The notes under the pieces were generated by a model that saw only the letters and a list, made by a program, of their open reading frames with translations, was not told the origin of the DNA and did no database searches. 64,000 bases of DNA from JAEUMY01 sp033764435 (GTDB lineage Bacteria; Pseudomonadota; Gammaproteobacteria; Burkholderiales; Usitatibacteraceae): NCBI GenBank assembly GCA_033764435.1, contig JANRIX010000010.1:62001-126000 (forward strand), given 5' to 3'. Numbering within the stretch: position 1 is the first letter of the stretch; every line of letters begins with the position of its first letter. Shown piece after piece: positions 8,446 through 18,015 of the stretch. The translations under genes and the position numbers were made by a program.

Positions 8446-9593
8446 TTCCGCCTCCCGCTCATCAAGGCCCTATTTTCAAAATCGATGCGCAGTAGCACAG
8501 CGACCGCCACACAATTGATCACGATGCCCGTTCCGCCATAGGACAGGAACGGCAGCGTGAGCCCCTTGGTGGGCAGGAGGCCCATGTTCACGCCCATGTT
8601 GATGAAGGCCTGCACCGACACCCAGAGCGCGATGCCCTGCGCGACGAGTGCTGCAAAGTAGCGCTCCAGCGATGCCGACTGGCGACCAATGAGGAAGGCT
8701 CGCCAGACCAGCCAGACGAAGAGACCAATGACGGCGAGAACGCCGAGCAATCCCAATTCCTCGGCGATCACCGCCATGAGGAAATCGGTATGGGCCTCGG
8801 GCAGGTAGAACAATTTCTCCACGCTGGCACCGAGCCCGACGCCGAACCATTCGCCGCGGCCGAAGGCGATGAGCGAGTGCGACAGCTGATAACCCTTGCC
8901 AAACGCATCGGCCCAGGGGTCCATGAAACCGAGTACGCGTTGCAGGCGATAGGGCGAGAGCAGGATGAGGGCCACGAACGCACAAAGCAACAGCACGATC
9001 AGGCCGGCGAAGAGGCGCCAGTTCAACCCGCCGAGGAAGAGGATACCCATGGCGATGGTGGTGATGACCACGAACGCGCCAAAGTCCGGCTGCATGAGGA
9101 GCAGGCCACCGGCCAGGAACATCACGCCGAACATGGGCAGGAAGCCGCGCTTGAAGTCCTGCATGAACGCAGCCTTGCGCACGGTGTAATCGGCGGCGTA
9201 GAGCACCACCGCAAGCTTCATGAGTTCGGACGGCTGGAAGTTGGTGATCCCGAGCGGCAGCCAGCGGCGCGAACCATTCACCGTCACACCGATGCCGGGG
9301 ATGAGCACCAGCAGGAGCATGAGAATGCAGAAGAGGAATAGGAACGGCGCGCCGCGTTGCAGCCACGCGACCGGGATCTGGAAGGCGATCACCGCTGCCA
9401 TCACGCCGATCGTGATGAACATGCCCTGGCGCATCAGGTAGTAGTGCGAGCGGTAGCCCGTCAGCCGGGACATCTCGGCGGTGGCAATCGACGCCGAATA
9501 GACCATCACGAATCCAATGGCGAGCAGGGCCACCGCGCTCCAGAGGAGCGACAGGTCGACTTCGGACATCGGACGGTTCGGGGCGTAGAGCAT
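8442..9593 (-). CDS. ftsW: FtsW, SEDS-family lipid II polymerase of the divisome
   Basis: FtsW is the septal peptidoglycan glycosyltransferase that works with FtsI. The 383-residue protein has about ten membrane helices, starting in SLLWSAVALLAIGFVMVYSAS, and the SEDS signatures FQPSELMKLA, AHTDFLMAVIAEELG and LPFLSYGGTG. It begins at ATG 9593, sharing one base with the murD stop, and its own stop overlaps murG. Confidence 0.96.
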   Translation of the reverse strand: MLYAPNRPMSEVDLSLLWSAVALLAIGFVMVYSASIATAEMSRLTGYRSHYYLMRQGMFITIGVMAAVIAFQIPVAWLQRGAPFLFLFCILMLLLVLIPGIGVTVNGSRRWLPLGITNFQPSELMKLAVVLYAADYTVRKAAFMQDFKRGFLPMFGVMFLAGGLLLMQPDFGAFVVITTIAMGILFLGGLNWRLFAGLIVLLLCAFVALILLSPYRLQRVLGFMDPWADAFGKGYQLSHSLIAFGRGEWFGVGLGASVEKLFYLPEAHTDFLMAVIAEELGLLGVLAVIGLFVWLVWRAFLIGRQSASLERYFAALVAQGIALWVSVQAFINMGVNMGLLPTKGLTLPFLSYGGTGIVINCVAVAVLLRIDFENRALMSGRRK

Positions 9594-10981
9594 CAGTGCG
9601 CCACCTCTTGCGCGCCCAGCGCTGCCACGCAGGCTGCGAATATTCGCCCGCGCTGCTTGTAGTTCTCGAACATGTCGAAGCTGGCGCAGGCGGGTGACAG
9701 CAACACGGCATCGCCCGGTTGCGCGAGTTGCGCGGATCGGCGCACCGCGTCTTCCATGCTGCTTGCATGCACCAGCGCCACGCCCTGTCCGGCCAGCACG
9801 GCCTCGATCTTCGGCGCGTCCCGCCCGATCAGCACGACCGCGCGCGCATGTGCCAACACTGGGTCGCGCAGCGGCGAGAAGTCCTGATCCTTTCCCACGC
9901 CGCCGGCGATGAGCACGACGGGCTGCGTCATGCCATTCAGTGCGGCGACGGTGGCACCGACATTGGTGCCCTTGGAATCGTCATACCAACGCACGCCCCC
10001 TACCTCGCCGACCCGCTCGGTGCGATGCGGCAACCCCTTGAAGTCGCGCAGGCCCCCAGCGAGCTCGCGCAGCGGCAGATCCAGCGCGCGACAGAGCGCC
10101 ACCGCAGCCATTGCATTGGCGGCGTTGTGCAGCCCGGGCAAGGGCAGATCCTCCATGCCGATGAACGCGTCGTGGTCCGCGCACAACGCCTGCTTGCCCG
10201 TGCACAGGCCAAATTCGTCGGCGCCGCGCGGATGATCCAGGCCGAATGTCAGCACGCGCTTGCCCGCCGCCCGCATGGCCATGCTGGCCGGGTCTTCGCG
10301 GTTCAACACCTGCGCCGCCGCATTCGCGAATATTCGCTGCTTGGCCGCGGCGTAATCTGCCATCGTCGCGTAGCGGTCCAGGTGATCCTGCGACAGGTTG
10401 AGCATCGCGGCGGCGTCCAGCTTCAGGGTGGACATGGTCTCCAGCTGGAAGCTCGACAGCTCCAGCACCCACGCGTCCGGAAGGCCGTTCGTCTCGGCGT
10501 CATGCAGCGCATCCAGCACCGGCGTTCCGATGTTGCCTGCGACCACCGTGCGCAGTCCGGCCGCGCGACACATGGCGCCCGCCATCGCGGTGACAGTGGA
10601 TTTGCCGTTGGAGCCGGTGATGCCGATCACTTTGTTCCGCCTCCCCGAGCTCTGGAGGAGGCGGCCGAAAAGCTCGACATCCCCAATGATTTCCTGCCCC
10701 GCTGCTTTTGCGCGCGCGATGGCCGGGTCACACGCGGGCCCTGCAACGGCCACCCCTGGGCTCGCGATGGTGAGTTCGGCGTCGCCAAATAAGGCGTCGG
10801 TGAAGGGACCCAGATGGGCGTCAACGCCGGCATGGTCGCGAGCAAGTTCTGCCAGTCCCGGAGGAGCGCTTCGGGAATCGGCAACGCGAACACGAGCACC
10901 CGCGCGGGCGGCCCACCTGATGACCGACAGTCCGGTGTCACCAAGGCCAAGAACCAGAATTTTCTTGCCATGCCAGTCCAC
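9593..10981 (-). CDS. murD: MurD, UDP-MurNAc-L-Ala--D-glutamate ligase
   Basis: MurD adds D-glutamate to UDP-MurNAc-L-Ala. The 462-residue protein has the N-terminal Rossmann loop LVLGLGDTGLSVIRW, the ATP loop GITGSNGKSTVTAM, the ELSSFQLE motif, the NLSQDHLDRY motif, and C-terminal YDDSKGTNVGAT and LLSPACASFDMF. A 4-base gap separates it from mraY. Two palindrome copies lie within it, both in the RIFA frame. Confidence 0.97.
   Translation of the reverse strand: MDWHGKKILVLGLGDTGLSVIRWAARAGARVRVADSRSAPPGLAELARDHAGVDAHLGPFTDALFGDAELTIASPGVAVAGPACDPAIARAKAAGQEIIGDVELFGRLLQSSGRRNKVIGITGSNGKSTVTAMAGAMCRAAGLRTVVAGNIGTPVLDALHDAETNGLPDAWVLELSSFQLETMSTLKLDAAAMLNLSQDHLDRYATMADYAAAKQRIFANAAAQVLNREDPASMAMRAAGKRVLTFGLDHPRGADEFGLCTGKQALCADHDAFIGMEDLPLPGLHNAANAMAAVALCRALDLPLRELAGGLRDFKGLPHRTERVGEVGGVRWYDDSKGTNVGATVAALNGMTQPVVLIAGGVGKDQDFSPLRDPVLAHARAVVLIGRDAPKIEAVLAGQGVALVHASSMEDAVRRSAQLAQPGDAVLLSPACASFDMFENYKQRGRIFAACVAALGAQEVAH
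9636..9647. repeat. GCGAATATTCGC in murD (C-terminal copy)
   Basis: Reads RIFA at MurD residues 446-449, after the conserved YKQRG segment where related proteins have a short helix. Confidence 0.98.
10326..10337. repeat. GCGAATATTCGC in murD (central copy)
   Basis: Reads RIFA at MurD residues 216-219, in AAKQRIFAN, at the edge of the carbamylated-lysine region of the family. Confidence 0.98.
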
Positions 10982-10985
10982 CTCT

Positions 10986-12071
10986 CTATCTCAGCTTCAA
11001 CGTGGACAAACCGAACAGCACCAGCATCATCGTGATGATCCAAAACCTGACAACGACCTGGTTTTCTTTCCAGCCCTTCAATTCAAAGTGGTGATGCAGC
11101 GGCGCCATTCGGAACACGCGCTTGCCGGTCAACTTGAAACTGGCCACCTGGATCATCACGGAGAGCGTCTCCACCACGAACACGCCGGCCATGATGAAGA
11201 GCACGATTTCCTGGCGGACGATGAGCGCCACGATGCCGAGCGCCGCACCCAGGGCCAGCGCCCCCACGTCGCCCATGAACACTTCCGCGGGATAGGCGTT
11301 GAACCACAGGAAGGCCAGCCCCGCACCCGCGATGGCGCCCATCACGATGCAGAGCTCGCCCGAGCCTGCGATGTAGGGGAAGTTGAGGTACTTGGCGAAC
11401 ACGACGTTGCCGGACACGTAGGCGAACACCGCGAGCGCACTCGCAATCATCACGGTCGGCATGATGGCAAGGCCGTCCAGGCCGTCAGTCAGGTTCACCG
11501 CATTCGACGTGCCCACCACGACGAAGAAACCGAGGATGATGAAGCCGGTCACTCCGAGCGGAATCGCCACCGTCTTGAAGAACGGCACGATGAGCTCTGT
11601 CTGCTGCGGCAGATTGGCCTGATAGGCGAGATAGGACACGGCAATCAAGGCAATGACCGACTGCCAGAAGAACTTGGCGCGCGCCGACAGCCCTTTCGGG
11701 TTCTTGTAGACCACCTTGCGATAGTCATCCACCCAACCCACCGCGCCGAAGCCGACCGTGGTGAGAAGCACCGTCCACATGTACTTGTTGGAGAGATCGC
11801 CCCAAAGCAGCGTCGTCACCACAACCGAGGTGAGAATCAGCGCGCCGCCCATGGTCGGCGTGCCGGCCTTGACCAGATGCGTCTGCGGGCCGTCGTCGCG
11901 CACCGACTGGCCGATCTTCATCTCCGTCAGCTTGCGAATCATCCACGGCCCGATCACGAACGAGATCACGAGCGAGGTCATCGCCGCCAGTACCGTGCGC
12001 AGCGTGATGTAGGTGAAGACATTGAACGTCCGGATGTCGCGGGCCAGCCATTCCGCCAGTTCGAGCAGCAT
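10986..12071 (-). CDS. mraY: MraY, phospho-MurNAc-pentapeptide transferase
   Basis: MraY attaches phospho-MurNAc-pentapeptide to undecaprenyl phosphate, giving lipid I. The 361-residue polytopic protein shows the family motifs GWVDDYRKV, NAVNLTDGLDGLA, FNAYPAEVFMGDVGALALG and the MAPLHHHFELKGWKE histidine loop. About ten hydrophobic segments are visible. The ATG shares one base with the murF stop (TGATG). Confidence 0.97.
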   Translation of the reverse strand: MLLELAEWLARDIRTFNVFTYITLRTVLAAMTSLVISFVIGPWMIRKLTEMKIGQSVRDDGPQTHLVKAGTPTMGGALILTSVVVTTLLWGDLSNKYMWTVLLTTVGFGAVGWVDDYRKVVYKNPKGLSARAKFFWQSVIALIAVSYLAYQANLPQQTELIVPFFKTVAIPLGVTGFIILGFFVVVGTSNAVNLTDGLDGLAIMPTVMIASALAVFAYVSGNVVFAKYLNFPYIAGSGELCIVMGAIAGAGLAFLWFNAYPAEVFMGDVGALALGAALGIVALIVRQEIVLFIMAGVFVVETLSVMIQVASFKLTGKRVFRMAPLHHHFELKGWKENQVVVRFWIITMMLVLFGLSTLKLR

Positions 12072-13510
12072 CAGTGAGCCTCCGCGCGTTTGTCAGCATC
12101 GAATCCGATTGCGATCTGCTCCACCACGCGCTCCATCTTCATGAAGCGCGATCCCTTGACCAGCACCGTCGTGTCGGCGTCCATGTGCTTGCGCAACTCC
12201 TCGGCCAGTTCTGTCGCGTCGTCGAAATGCCACGCATTGGCGGCCAGTTGCAGCACCGTGTGCTCGGTGAGCTTGCCCAGCGCGAAGAGCCCGTCGAGAC
12301 CCGCGCCCTTGATGTAGTCGCCGATCTCGGCATGCATGCGCTCGGCATCGGCACCCAGCTCGCCCATGTCGCCCAGCACAAGAATTCGACGCCCAGGGCG
12401 CTGGGCCAGCACGTCGATGGCGGCGCGCACCGAATCAGGATTGGCGTTGTAGGCGTCGTGGATGACCCGCGCGCCGTTGTCGCCGGGCAGCATCTGCATG
12501 CGCCCCGACACACCACGAAAGCGCAGCAACCCCTCGCGAATATTCGCAAGCGGCACACCGAGCGCCACGGCACCCGCAGCGGCGGCGAGCGCGTTGCGCA
12601 GGTTGTGATCGCCCGGCACGGCGAGTGTGACGTCGACTTGTTCGCCGGCATGATGAATGGTGAGCACGTCGCCGTTGAACTCGCCCCAGACGTCATCCTC
12701 CGGCAGCACACCAAAGGTCAGCGGCTTCACGCCGGGCATGTCGGCTACCAGACCCTGCCAGTAGCTGCCGAAGCGATCATGCAGATTGATGACGGCAATG
12801 CCGCCCGCCTTGAGCCCCGCGTAGATCTCGCCCTTGGCCTGCGCGATGGCCTCGCGCGAACCCAATTCGCCGATGTGCGCCGTGCCCGCGTTGATGACCA
12901 GGGCCACGTCCGGCTCGGCAAGTCGGGTGAGGTAGTCGATCTCCAGCAGATGGTTCATGCCCATCTCGATGACCGCATAGCGGTGATGCGCCCGCAGCCT
13001 GAGCAAAGTCAGTGGCATGCCGATGTCGTTGTTGAGGTTGCCTTCGGTGGCCAGCACACTTTCCCCGTCGCCACCTTGTGCACCGCTGTGCACGGCGAGG
13101 ATGCTGCGCAACATTTCCTTGGTGCTCGTCTTGCCATTGCTGCCGGTGAGCGCAATCATCGGCAGCGCAAAGCGACGCCGCCACCACCGGGCCAGCCGGC
13201 CCAGTGCCAGTCGCGTATCCGGAACAACAATCTGCGGCACCATGGTTTGCGCGCCCACATTGGCAGCCAATGCGCGCGACACCAGCACCGCTGTGGCGCC
13301 GGATTGCGCCGCCTTCATGGCGAAATCGTGACCGTCGAACGTGGGGCCGACCAGCGCCACGAAGAGATCACCCGGCTGCACGCTGCGGCTGTCCGTGGTC
13401 ACGCGGCTGATGTTGGCCCGCTCGCCGGCATCGCCACCGATGAGTTCCGCGCCCAGCGCCTTGGCCACATCGGACGCCTGCATCATGAACAGTGAATCCA
13501 TCGCGTTCAT
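12071..13510 (-). CDS. murF: MurF, UDP-MurNAc-tripeptide D-Ala-D-Ala ligase
   Basis: MurF completes the cytoplasmic precursor by adding the D-Ala-D-Ala made by Ddl. The 479-residue Mur ligase has VTTDSRSVQPGDLFVAL in the UDP domain, the P-loop ALTGSNGKTSTKEM, the EMGMNHLLEIDYLTRL motif and HDAYNANPDSVRAA in the C-terminal domain. Its ATG overlaps the murE stop as ATGA. Confidence 0.97.
   Translation of the reverse strand: MNAMDSLFMMQASDVAKALGAELIGGDAGERANISRVTTDSRSVQPGDLFVALVGPTFDGHDFAMKAAQSGATAVLVSRALAANVGAQTMVPQIVVPDTRLALGRLARWWRRRFALPMIALTGSNGKTSTKEMLRSILAVHSGAQGGDGESVLATEGNLNNDIGMPLTLLRLRAHHRYAVIEMGMNHLLEIDYLTRLAEPDVALVINAGTAHIGELGSREAIAQAKGEIYAGLKAGGIAVINLHDRFGSYWQGLVADMPGVKPLTFGVLPEDDVWGEFNGDVLTIHHAGEQVDVTLAVPGDHNLRNALAAAAGAVALGVPLANIREGLLRFRGVSGRMQMLPGDNGARVIHDAYNANPDSVRAAIDVLAQRPGRRILVLGDMGELGADAERMHAEIGDYIKGAGLDGLFALGKLTEHTVLQLAANAWHFDDATELAEELRKHMDADTTVLVKGSRFMKMERVVEQIAIGFDADKRAEAH
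12536..12547. repeat. GCGAATATTCGC in murF
   Basis: Reads ANIR at residues 322-325, in PLANIREGLLRFRG at the start of the C-terminal domain. Confidence 0.98.
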
Positions 13511-15012
13511 GCGCGGCCTCCGCCAGACTTCGCGAGGCCTTCAGCCGCGACGGCGAGATCGCTGAACGGATGCTTCACGCCCGCGATGTCCTGATACGGT
13601 TCATGGCCCTTGCCGGCGATCAGCACGACGTCACCTGGCGTCGCCTCGCGCAGCGCCGCGAAAATGGCGGCTCGGCGGTCTTCGATGACCAACCTGTCGG
13701 CGCCGCCTGCGCCACCCATGCCGGCAATGATGTCGTCGAGAATCTGATGCGCGGGCTCGGTGCGCGGGTTGTCGCTGGTGACGATGACGCGATGCGCCAG
13801 CCGCGACGCGATTTCGCCCATCACCGGACGCTTGCCGCGATCGCGATCGCCACCGCAGCCGAAGACACAGAACAGGCGATGCCCGGCGGCGACCGTGGGC
13901 TTCAGCGCCGAGAGCGCCTTCTCCAACGCGTCCGGCGTGTGCGCGTAGTCGATGACGACCGTGGGCTTGCGCTCGGCCGGACCACCGACAACCTGCATGC
14001 GCCCGGCGACCGGACGGCGCGCGGCGACCACCTCCGCCGCGCGGGCCAGCGGCATGCCGGTTGCCAGCAGCACGCCCAGCACGCCTAGCAGATTCAGCAC
14101 GTTGAACTGACCCACCAGGCCACTGCGAATATTCGCTTCACCTTTCGGCGTCTTCACCCGCAGATCGAAGCCCGAGCCGTCCATGCGCTGGATGTCGGCG
14201 GAGATATCGCCAGCGCCGATGCCATAACCCAGCGTGCGCAATCCACGCTTCTCGCACTCCAGCGCGAGCTTCTGGCCAAAGGCATCGTCGATGTTGATGA
14301 CGGCATGCTTGAGACCCGGCATCGCAAAGAGCTTGGCCTTGGCCGCACCGTACGCTTCCATGCTGCCGTGGTAGTCGAGATGATCTCGGGTGAGATTGGT
14401 GAAGAGTGCGACCTCAAACCTCACCCCGTCCACGCGATGCTGATCGAGACCGTGGCTGGAAACCTCCATCGCACACGCCTCGGCGCCGGCCGCGCGCAGA
14501 TGGGCCAGCGCGCGCTGAACCACAATCGCGTCCGGTGTGGTGTTGCCGCTCTCGCTGAGCGCGCCGGGGAAGCCCGTGCCAAGCGTACCGATCACGGCGG
14601 CCTTTCTGCCACACTCGGCGAGCGACTCGGCAATCCAGGTGCTGGTGGAGGTCTTGCCGTTGGTACCGGTCACGCCGACCATCAAGAGATCGTCTGACGG
14701 ACGGCCGAAGAGATCGCCGGCGATGCGGCTGACATGCCGCTTCAAATCCGGCACGGCAAGGTTGGGCACAGTACAGTCCGCGGGCGTGAAGCCACCTTCC
14801 GGGTCCCACAGCACGGCAGCGGCACCGCGCTTCACCGCGTCGGCGATGAACTGGCGACCGTCACTGGCCGCGCCGCGATAGGCGACGAATGCGCGCGTCG
14901 CATCCACAGCGCGGCTGTCTGCCGTGAGGTCGCGAATATTCGCACTCGCCAGCCACTGCGCGGCCGGGTGCGCGGAGGCCGGATCGAAGGCGGGATGGAA
15001 CGCACTCATCAT
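13507..15012 (-). CDS. murE: MurE, UDP-MurNAc-L-Ala-D-Glu--meso-diaminopimelate ligase
   Basis: MurE adds the third stem residue. The DNPRTEP motif near the C-terminus is the marker for meso-diaminopimelate rather than lysine. The 501-residue protein also has DSRAVDATRAFVAYRG, the P-loop GVTGTNGKTSTSTW, EVSSHGLDQHR, NLTRDHLDYHG and VIDYAHTPDALEKAL. ATGs at 15012 and 15009 are both possible; the first overlaps the ftsI stop as ATGA. Two ANIR palindrome copies fall in variable segments. Confidence 0.97.
   Translation of the reverse strand: MMSAFHPAFDPASAHPAAQWLASANIRDLTADSRAVDATRAFVAYRGAASDGRQFIADAVKRGAAAVLWDPEGGFTPADCTVPNLAVPDLKRHVSRIAGDLFGRPSDDLLMVGVTGTNGKTSTSTWIAESLAECGRKAAVIGTLGTGFPGALSESGNTTPDAIVVQRALAHLRAAGAEACAMEVSSHGLDQHRVDGVRFEVALFTNLTRDHLDYHGSMEAYGAAKAKLFAMPGLKHAVINIDDAFGQKLALECEKRGLRTLGYGIGAGDISADIQRMDGSGFDLRVKTPKGEANIRSGLVGQFNVLNLLGVLGVLLATGMPLARAAEVVAARRPVAGRMQVVGGPAERKPTVVIDYAHTPDALEKALSALKPTVAAGHRLFCVFGCGGDRDRGKRPVMGEIASRLAHRVIVTSDNPRTEPAHQILDDIIAGMGGAGGADRLVIEDRRAAIFAALREATPGDVVLIAGKGHEPYQDIAGVKHPFSDLAVAAEGLAKSGGGRA
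14125..14136. repeat. GCGAATATTCGC in murE (central copy)
   Basis: Reads ANIR at MurE residues 293-296, at a beta-turn before GLVGQFNVLN. Confidence 0.98.
14932..14943. repeat. GCGAATATTCGC in murE (N-terminal copy)
   Basis: Reads ANIR at MurE residues 24-27, just before LTADSRAV. Confidence 0.98.
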
Positions 15013-16790
15013 CCGCGCTCCTTGGCCGCCACGCTGGTGGCGCCTGCGGGCTCCACCGGCTTTTCGATCGTGGCGCGACGCAGAATGCCGCTCGTCTCCG
15101 CATCGGGCGGCACGTTGGCGTGACGCAAGGCGCCGGCCATGATGCCGGCGAACACCGGCGCCGCGACATCGCCGCCGTAGTATTTGCCCGCACCCGGCTC
15201 GTCGATGGACACGGCGATGATGAAACGCGGATCGGATACTGGCCCGTAGCCGCAGAAGAATGCGACGTGCTGATCATCAACGTAGCGACCGTTCACGAGC
15301 TTTCGCGCCGTGCCGGTCTTGCCGGCCAGCCTATAGCCGGGCACCTGCGCCTTGGTCGCCGTGCCGCCGGGCTGGACCACGGTCTCCAGCATGGCCGACA
15401 TCAATTCGGCCGTGCCCGGCTTCATGATCTGCTTGCCGATCGGACTCGCGTCGCGCTTCTGGAAAGTCACCGGCAGCAGCTGGCCGTTGTTGGTGAACAA
15501 TGTGTAGGCGCGCGCCAGCTGCAGCAGGCTCACGTTGAGTCCGTAACCATACGACATGGTGGCCTGCTCAATGGGCTTCCAGGTTTTCCAGGCGCGCAGC
15601 TTGCCGCTCGCTTCGCCGGGAAAACCGGTGCGCGGCGGCGTGCCAAAGCCCAGTTCGCTGTACAGCGCCCAGAGTTGCTCGGCCGGCAATTGCAGCGCCA
15701 TCTTGGCCGTGCCGATGTTGGAGGACTTCTGAATGATTTCCGCCACCGTCATGGCATCACGCGGATGCGCGTCGGTAATCGTGTTGGGCCCCAACTGCCA
15801 GGTGTTGCCGGTCTGGAACACGGTGTCTCGCTTGACCGTGCCGGCCTCGATCGCTGCGGCCACGGCAAACGGCTTGAACGTCGAACCCGGCTCAAATACG
15901 TCGGTGACGCTGCGATTGCGCGTCTGGCCACCCTTCATGGTGGCGCGGTTGTTGGGGTTGTAGTCGGGCTGGTTCACCAACGCCAGCACTTCACCGGTGT
16001 GCGCATCGAGCACCACGGCAGCACCGCCTTTGGCGCGATTGGCGGCGACGGCATCCTTCAATTCCTTGTGCGCGAGGTACTGCAGCTTGTGATCGATGGA
16101 CAGCGTGAGCGGCGAGCCATCGCGCGGTGCCCGCAGATGCTGGATGTCCTCGACGATGCGGCCGCGACGATCCTTGATCACGCGGCGACTACCGGGCTGG
16201 CCGGCCAGCTGGTCTTGCTGCGCCAGCTCGATGCCCTCCTGGCCATTGTCATCCAGCCCGGTGAAGCCGATGACGTGCGCCATCACCTCGCCTTGCGGAT
16301 AGAAGCGGCGAAACTCGCGTTGCTGGAACACGCCCGGGATCTTGAGCGCCATGGCCTTCGCCGCCTGCTCCGGCGAGAGCTGGCGCTTCAGCCAGACAAA
16401 GGTCTTGTCTTCATCGGCGAGCTTGGCCTCGATGTCCTTCACCGACAGATCCAGCGCACTGGCGAGCTTCTTCTTTTGCTCGGCCGTGAACTCTGCTTCG
16501 GACGGGCTGATCCAGATGGACTCGACCGGCGTGCTGATGGCGAGCGGCACGCCATTGCGATCCAGGATCGGGCCACGCGACGCCGGCATTTCCACCACGC
16601 GGGTAAAGCGTGCCTCGCCCTTGGCCTGCAGGAATTCCGTGTTCAGGCCCTGCAGGTAGAAGGCCCGCACCGCGAGCGTGGCGAAGCCTGCGAGCAGCAG
16701 GATGATGAGCAGTCGCGCCCGCCATCCCTGCAGCTTCAGCTCCAGCGCCGGATTGACCCGCTTGTGGGCACTCTGGAAGGCGTGGCTCAT
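15009..16790 (-). CDS. ftsI: FtsI (PBP3), septal peptidoglycan transpeptidase
   Basis: FtsI cross-links septal peptidoglycan in the periplasm with FtsW. The 593-residue protein has a short cytoplasmic tail, one membrane anchor (RLLIILLLAGFATLAVRAF), the PBP dimerisation domain with RGPILDRNG, and a transpeptidase domain with active-site STFK (in EPGSTFKPFA), SSN (in KSSNIGTAK) and KTG (in AGKTGTARK). I chose ATG 16790, which overlaps the ftsL stop as ATGA; the longer in-frame extension is antisense-like noise over ftsL. Confidence 0.97.
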   Translation of the reverse strand: MSHAFQSAHKRVNPALELKLQGWRARLLIILLLAGFATLAVRAFYLQGLNTEFLQAKGEARFTRVVEMPASRGPILDRNGVPLAISTPVESIWISPSEAEFTAEQKKKLASALDLSVKDIEAKLADEDKTFVWLKRQLSPEQAAKAMALKIPGVFQQREFRRFYPQGEVMAHVIGFTGLDDNGQEGIELAQQDQLAGQPGSRRVIKDRRGRIVEDIQHLRAPRDGSPLTLSIDHKLQYLAHKELKDAVAANRAKGGAAVVLDAHTGEVLALVNQPDYNPNNRATMKGGQTRNRSVTDVFEPGSTFKPFAVAAAIEAGTVKRDTVFQTGNTWQLGPNTITDAHPRDAMTVAEIIQKSSNIGTAKMALQLPAEQLWALYSELGFGTPPRTGFPGEASGKLRAWKTWKPIEQATMSYGYGLNVSLLQLARAYTLFTNNGQLLPVTFQKRDASPIGKQIMKPGTAELMSAMLETVVQPGGTATKAQVPGYRLAGKTGTARKLVNGRYVDDQHVAFFCGYGPVSDPRFIIAVSIDEPGAGKYYGGDVAAPVFAGIMAGALRHANVPPDAETSGILRRATIEKPVEPAGATSVAAKERG

Positions 16791-17068
16791 TGCTTTGGCT
16801 CCAGCACCACGACCGCAGTCTTGCCCGGCTCCGGCGTGCGCATGTTGAGCTCGCTCATCGCCTTCTGCTCGATGCGCTTGGGCTTGGCCAGGGTCTGGCT
16901 TTCCAGCTGCAGCTCGCGCCATTCCTGGTCGAGCTTGCGTGCCGACTCCTGCTCCTTCTCCAGATCGATGAAGAGCTTCCGCGCCTGGTGCTGCGAGGTG
17001 ATGACCGACAGCGCGCAGCCGATCAGCACCAGCAGCAACACGACATTGAGGCGCGGCCAGATGTTCAT
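16787..17068 (-). CDS. ftsL: FtsL, divisome membrane protein
   Basis: FtsL is a small bitopic protein that with FtsB activates FtsWI. The 93-residue product has one membrane helix at about residues 7-24 (NVVLLLVLIGCALSVITS) followed by a leucine-zipper-like coiled coil with LFIDLEKEQESARKLDQEWRE. Position between rsmH and ftsI, and length, fit the family. It overlaps both neighbours by 4 bases. Confidence 0.94.
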   Translation of the reverse strand: MNIWPRLNVVLLLVLIGCALSVITSQHQARKLFIDLEKEQESARKLDQEWRELQLESQTLAKPKRIEQKAMSELNMRTPEPGKTAVVVLEPKQ

Positions 17069-18015
17069 GCGCGCACCTCGTGGCCCACGGTCGTGCGCTC
17101 GGCGACACGCATGATGGCGCTGCGCGAGCGGGGATTGGCGGCGACTTCCTCGTCAGAGGGCTTGATGGCCTTGCCGACGAGATTTAACCGCGCGACGTTG
17201 ACTTCACCTGCGCGCACCGGCAGGCGCTCCGGCAGGTGATCCGCCTTCGCCTCGTGCGCCATGAAGCGCTTCACGATGCGATCCTCCAGCGAGTGGAAGC
17301 TGATGACCACGAGGCGGCCCTCGGGCTTCAGCAGCTTCACGCACTGCGGCAGGACTATCTGGAGCTCTTCAAGCTCTTGATTGATGAAAATCCGAATAGC
17401 CTGAAAGCTGCGGGTCGCGGGGTGCTGCCCCGGCTCGCGCGTGCGGACCGCTTCGCCCACGAGCGAGGCAAGTTCGCCGGTCCGCCGAATACGTCCGCGC
17501 TGCCTTGCCGCAACAATCGCTCTTGCAATCTGTTTAGCAAACCGTTCTTCACCGTACTCACGGATGACCTCCCTGATTTCTTCTTCGGGCGCCGTGGCCA
17601 ACCACTCCTCGGCGCTGATGCCGCGCGTGGTGTCCATGCGCATGTCCAATGGCCCGTCATGGCGGAACGAGAATCCGCGGTCGGGGTCATCGAGCTGGGG
17701 GGACGAGACCCCCAGGTCCAGCAGAACCCCATCCACGTGGGCGACGTTGCGTCGCTCGAGCGCTTCGGCCATGCCGCCGAAGGATTCATGGATGAGTTCA
17801 AAGCGCGCGTCATCTGCGGGGACAGATGCTTGCGCAGCGGGGTCGCGATCAAACGCGAACAGGCGTCCCGTGGGGCCGAGACGCGAAAGAATCAGCCGGC
17901 TGTGTCCGCCCCGGCCGAAGGTGCCATCGACATAGACGCCGTTTTCTTTGGGGGCAAGGGCGGCGACGGCTTCATTCTTGAGGACGGTGACATGCTGGAG
18001 AGTGGTGCCGCTCAC
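17065..18015 (-). CDS. rsmH: RsmH (MraW), 16S rRNA C1402 N4-methyltransferase
   Basis: RsmH methylates N4 of C1402 in the 16S rRNA decoding site. The 316-residue protein has the SAM motif YVDGTFGRGGHSRLIL, GVLLDLGVSSPQLDDPDRGFSF, the inserted helical domain with GEERFAKQIARAIV, and VISFHSLEDRIVKRFM. I chose the GTG at 18015 (VSGTTLQHVTVLKNEAV) because it overlaps the mraZ stop as GTGA and gives a normal length. Upstream extension would read through mraZ in another frame. Confidence 0.95.
   Translation of the reverse strand: MSGTTLQHVTVLKNEAVAALAPKENGVYVDGTFGRGGHSRLILSRLGPTGRLFAFDRDPAAQASVPADDARFELIHESFGGMAEALERRNVAHVDGVLLDLGVSSPQLDDPDRGFSFRHDGPLDMRMDTTRGISAEEWLATAPEEEIREVIREYGEERFAKQIARAIVAARQRGRIRRTGELASLVGEAVRTREPGQHPATRSFQAIRIFINQELEELQIVLPQCVKLLKPEGRLVVISFHSLEDRIVKRFMAHEAKADHLPERLPVRAGEVNVARLNLVGKAIKPSDEEVAANPRSRSAIMRVAERTTVGHEVRA

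Noticed and set aside
15009..17108. Longer ftsI start with about 106 extra residues
   Set aside because: The extension overlaps ftsL in another frame and lacks protein-like features; ATG 16790 overlaps the ftsL stop and fits the family.
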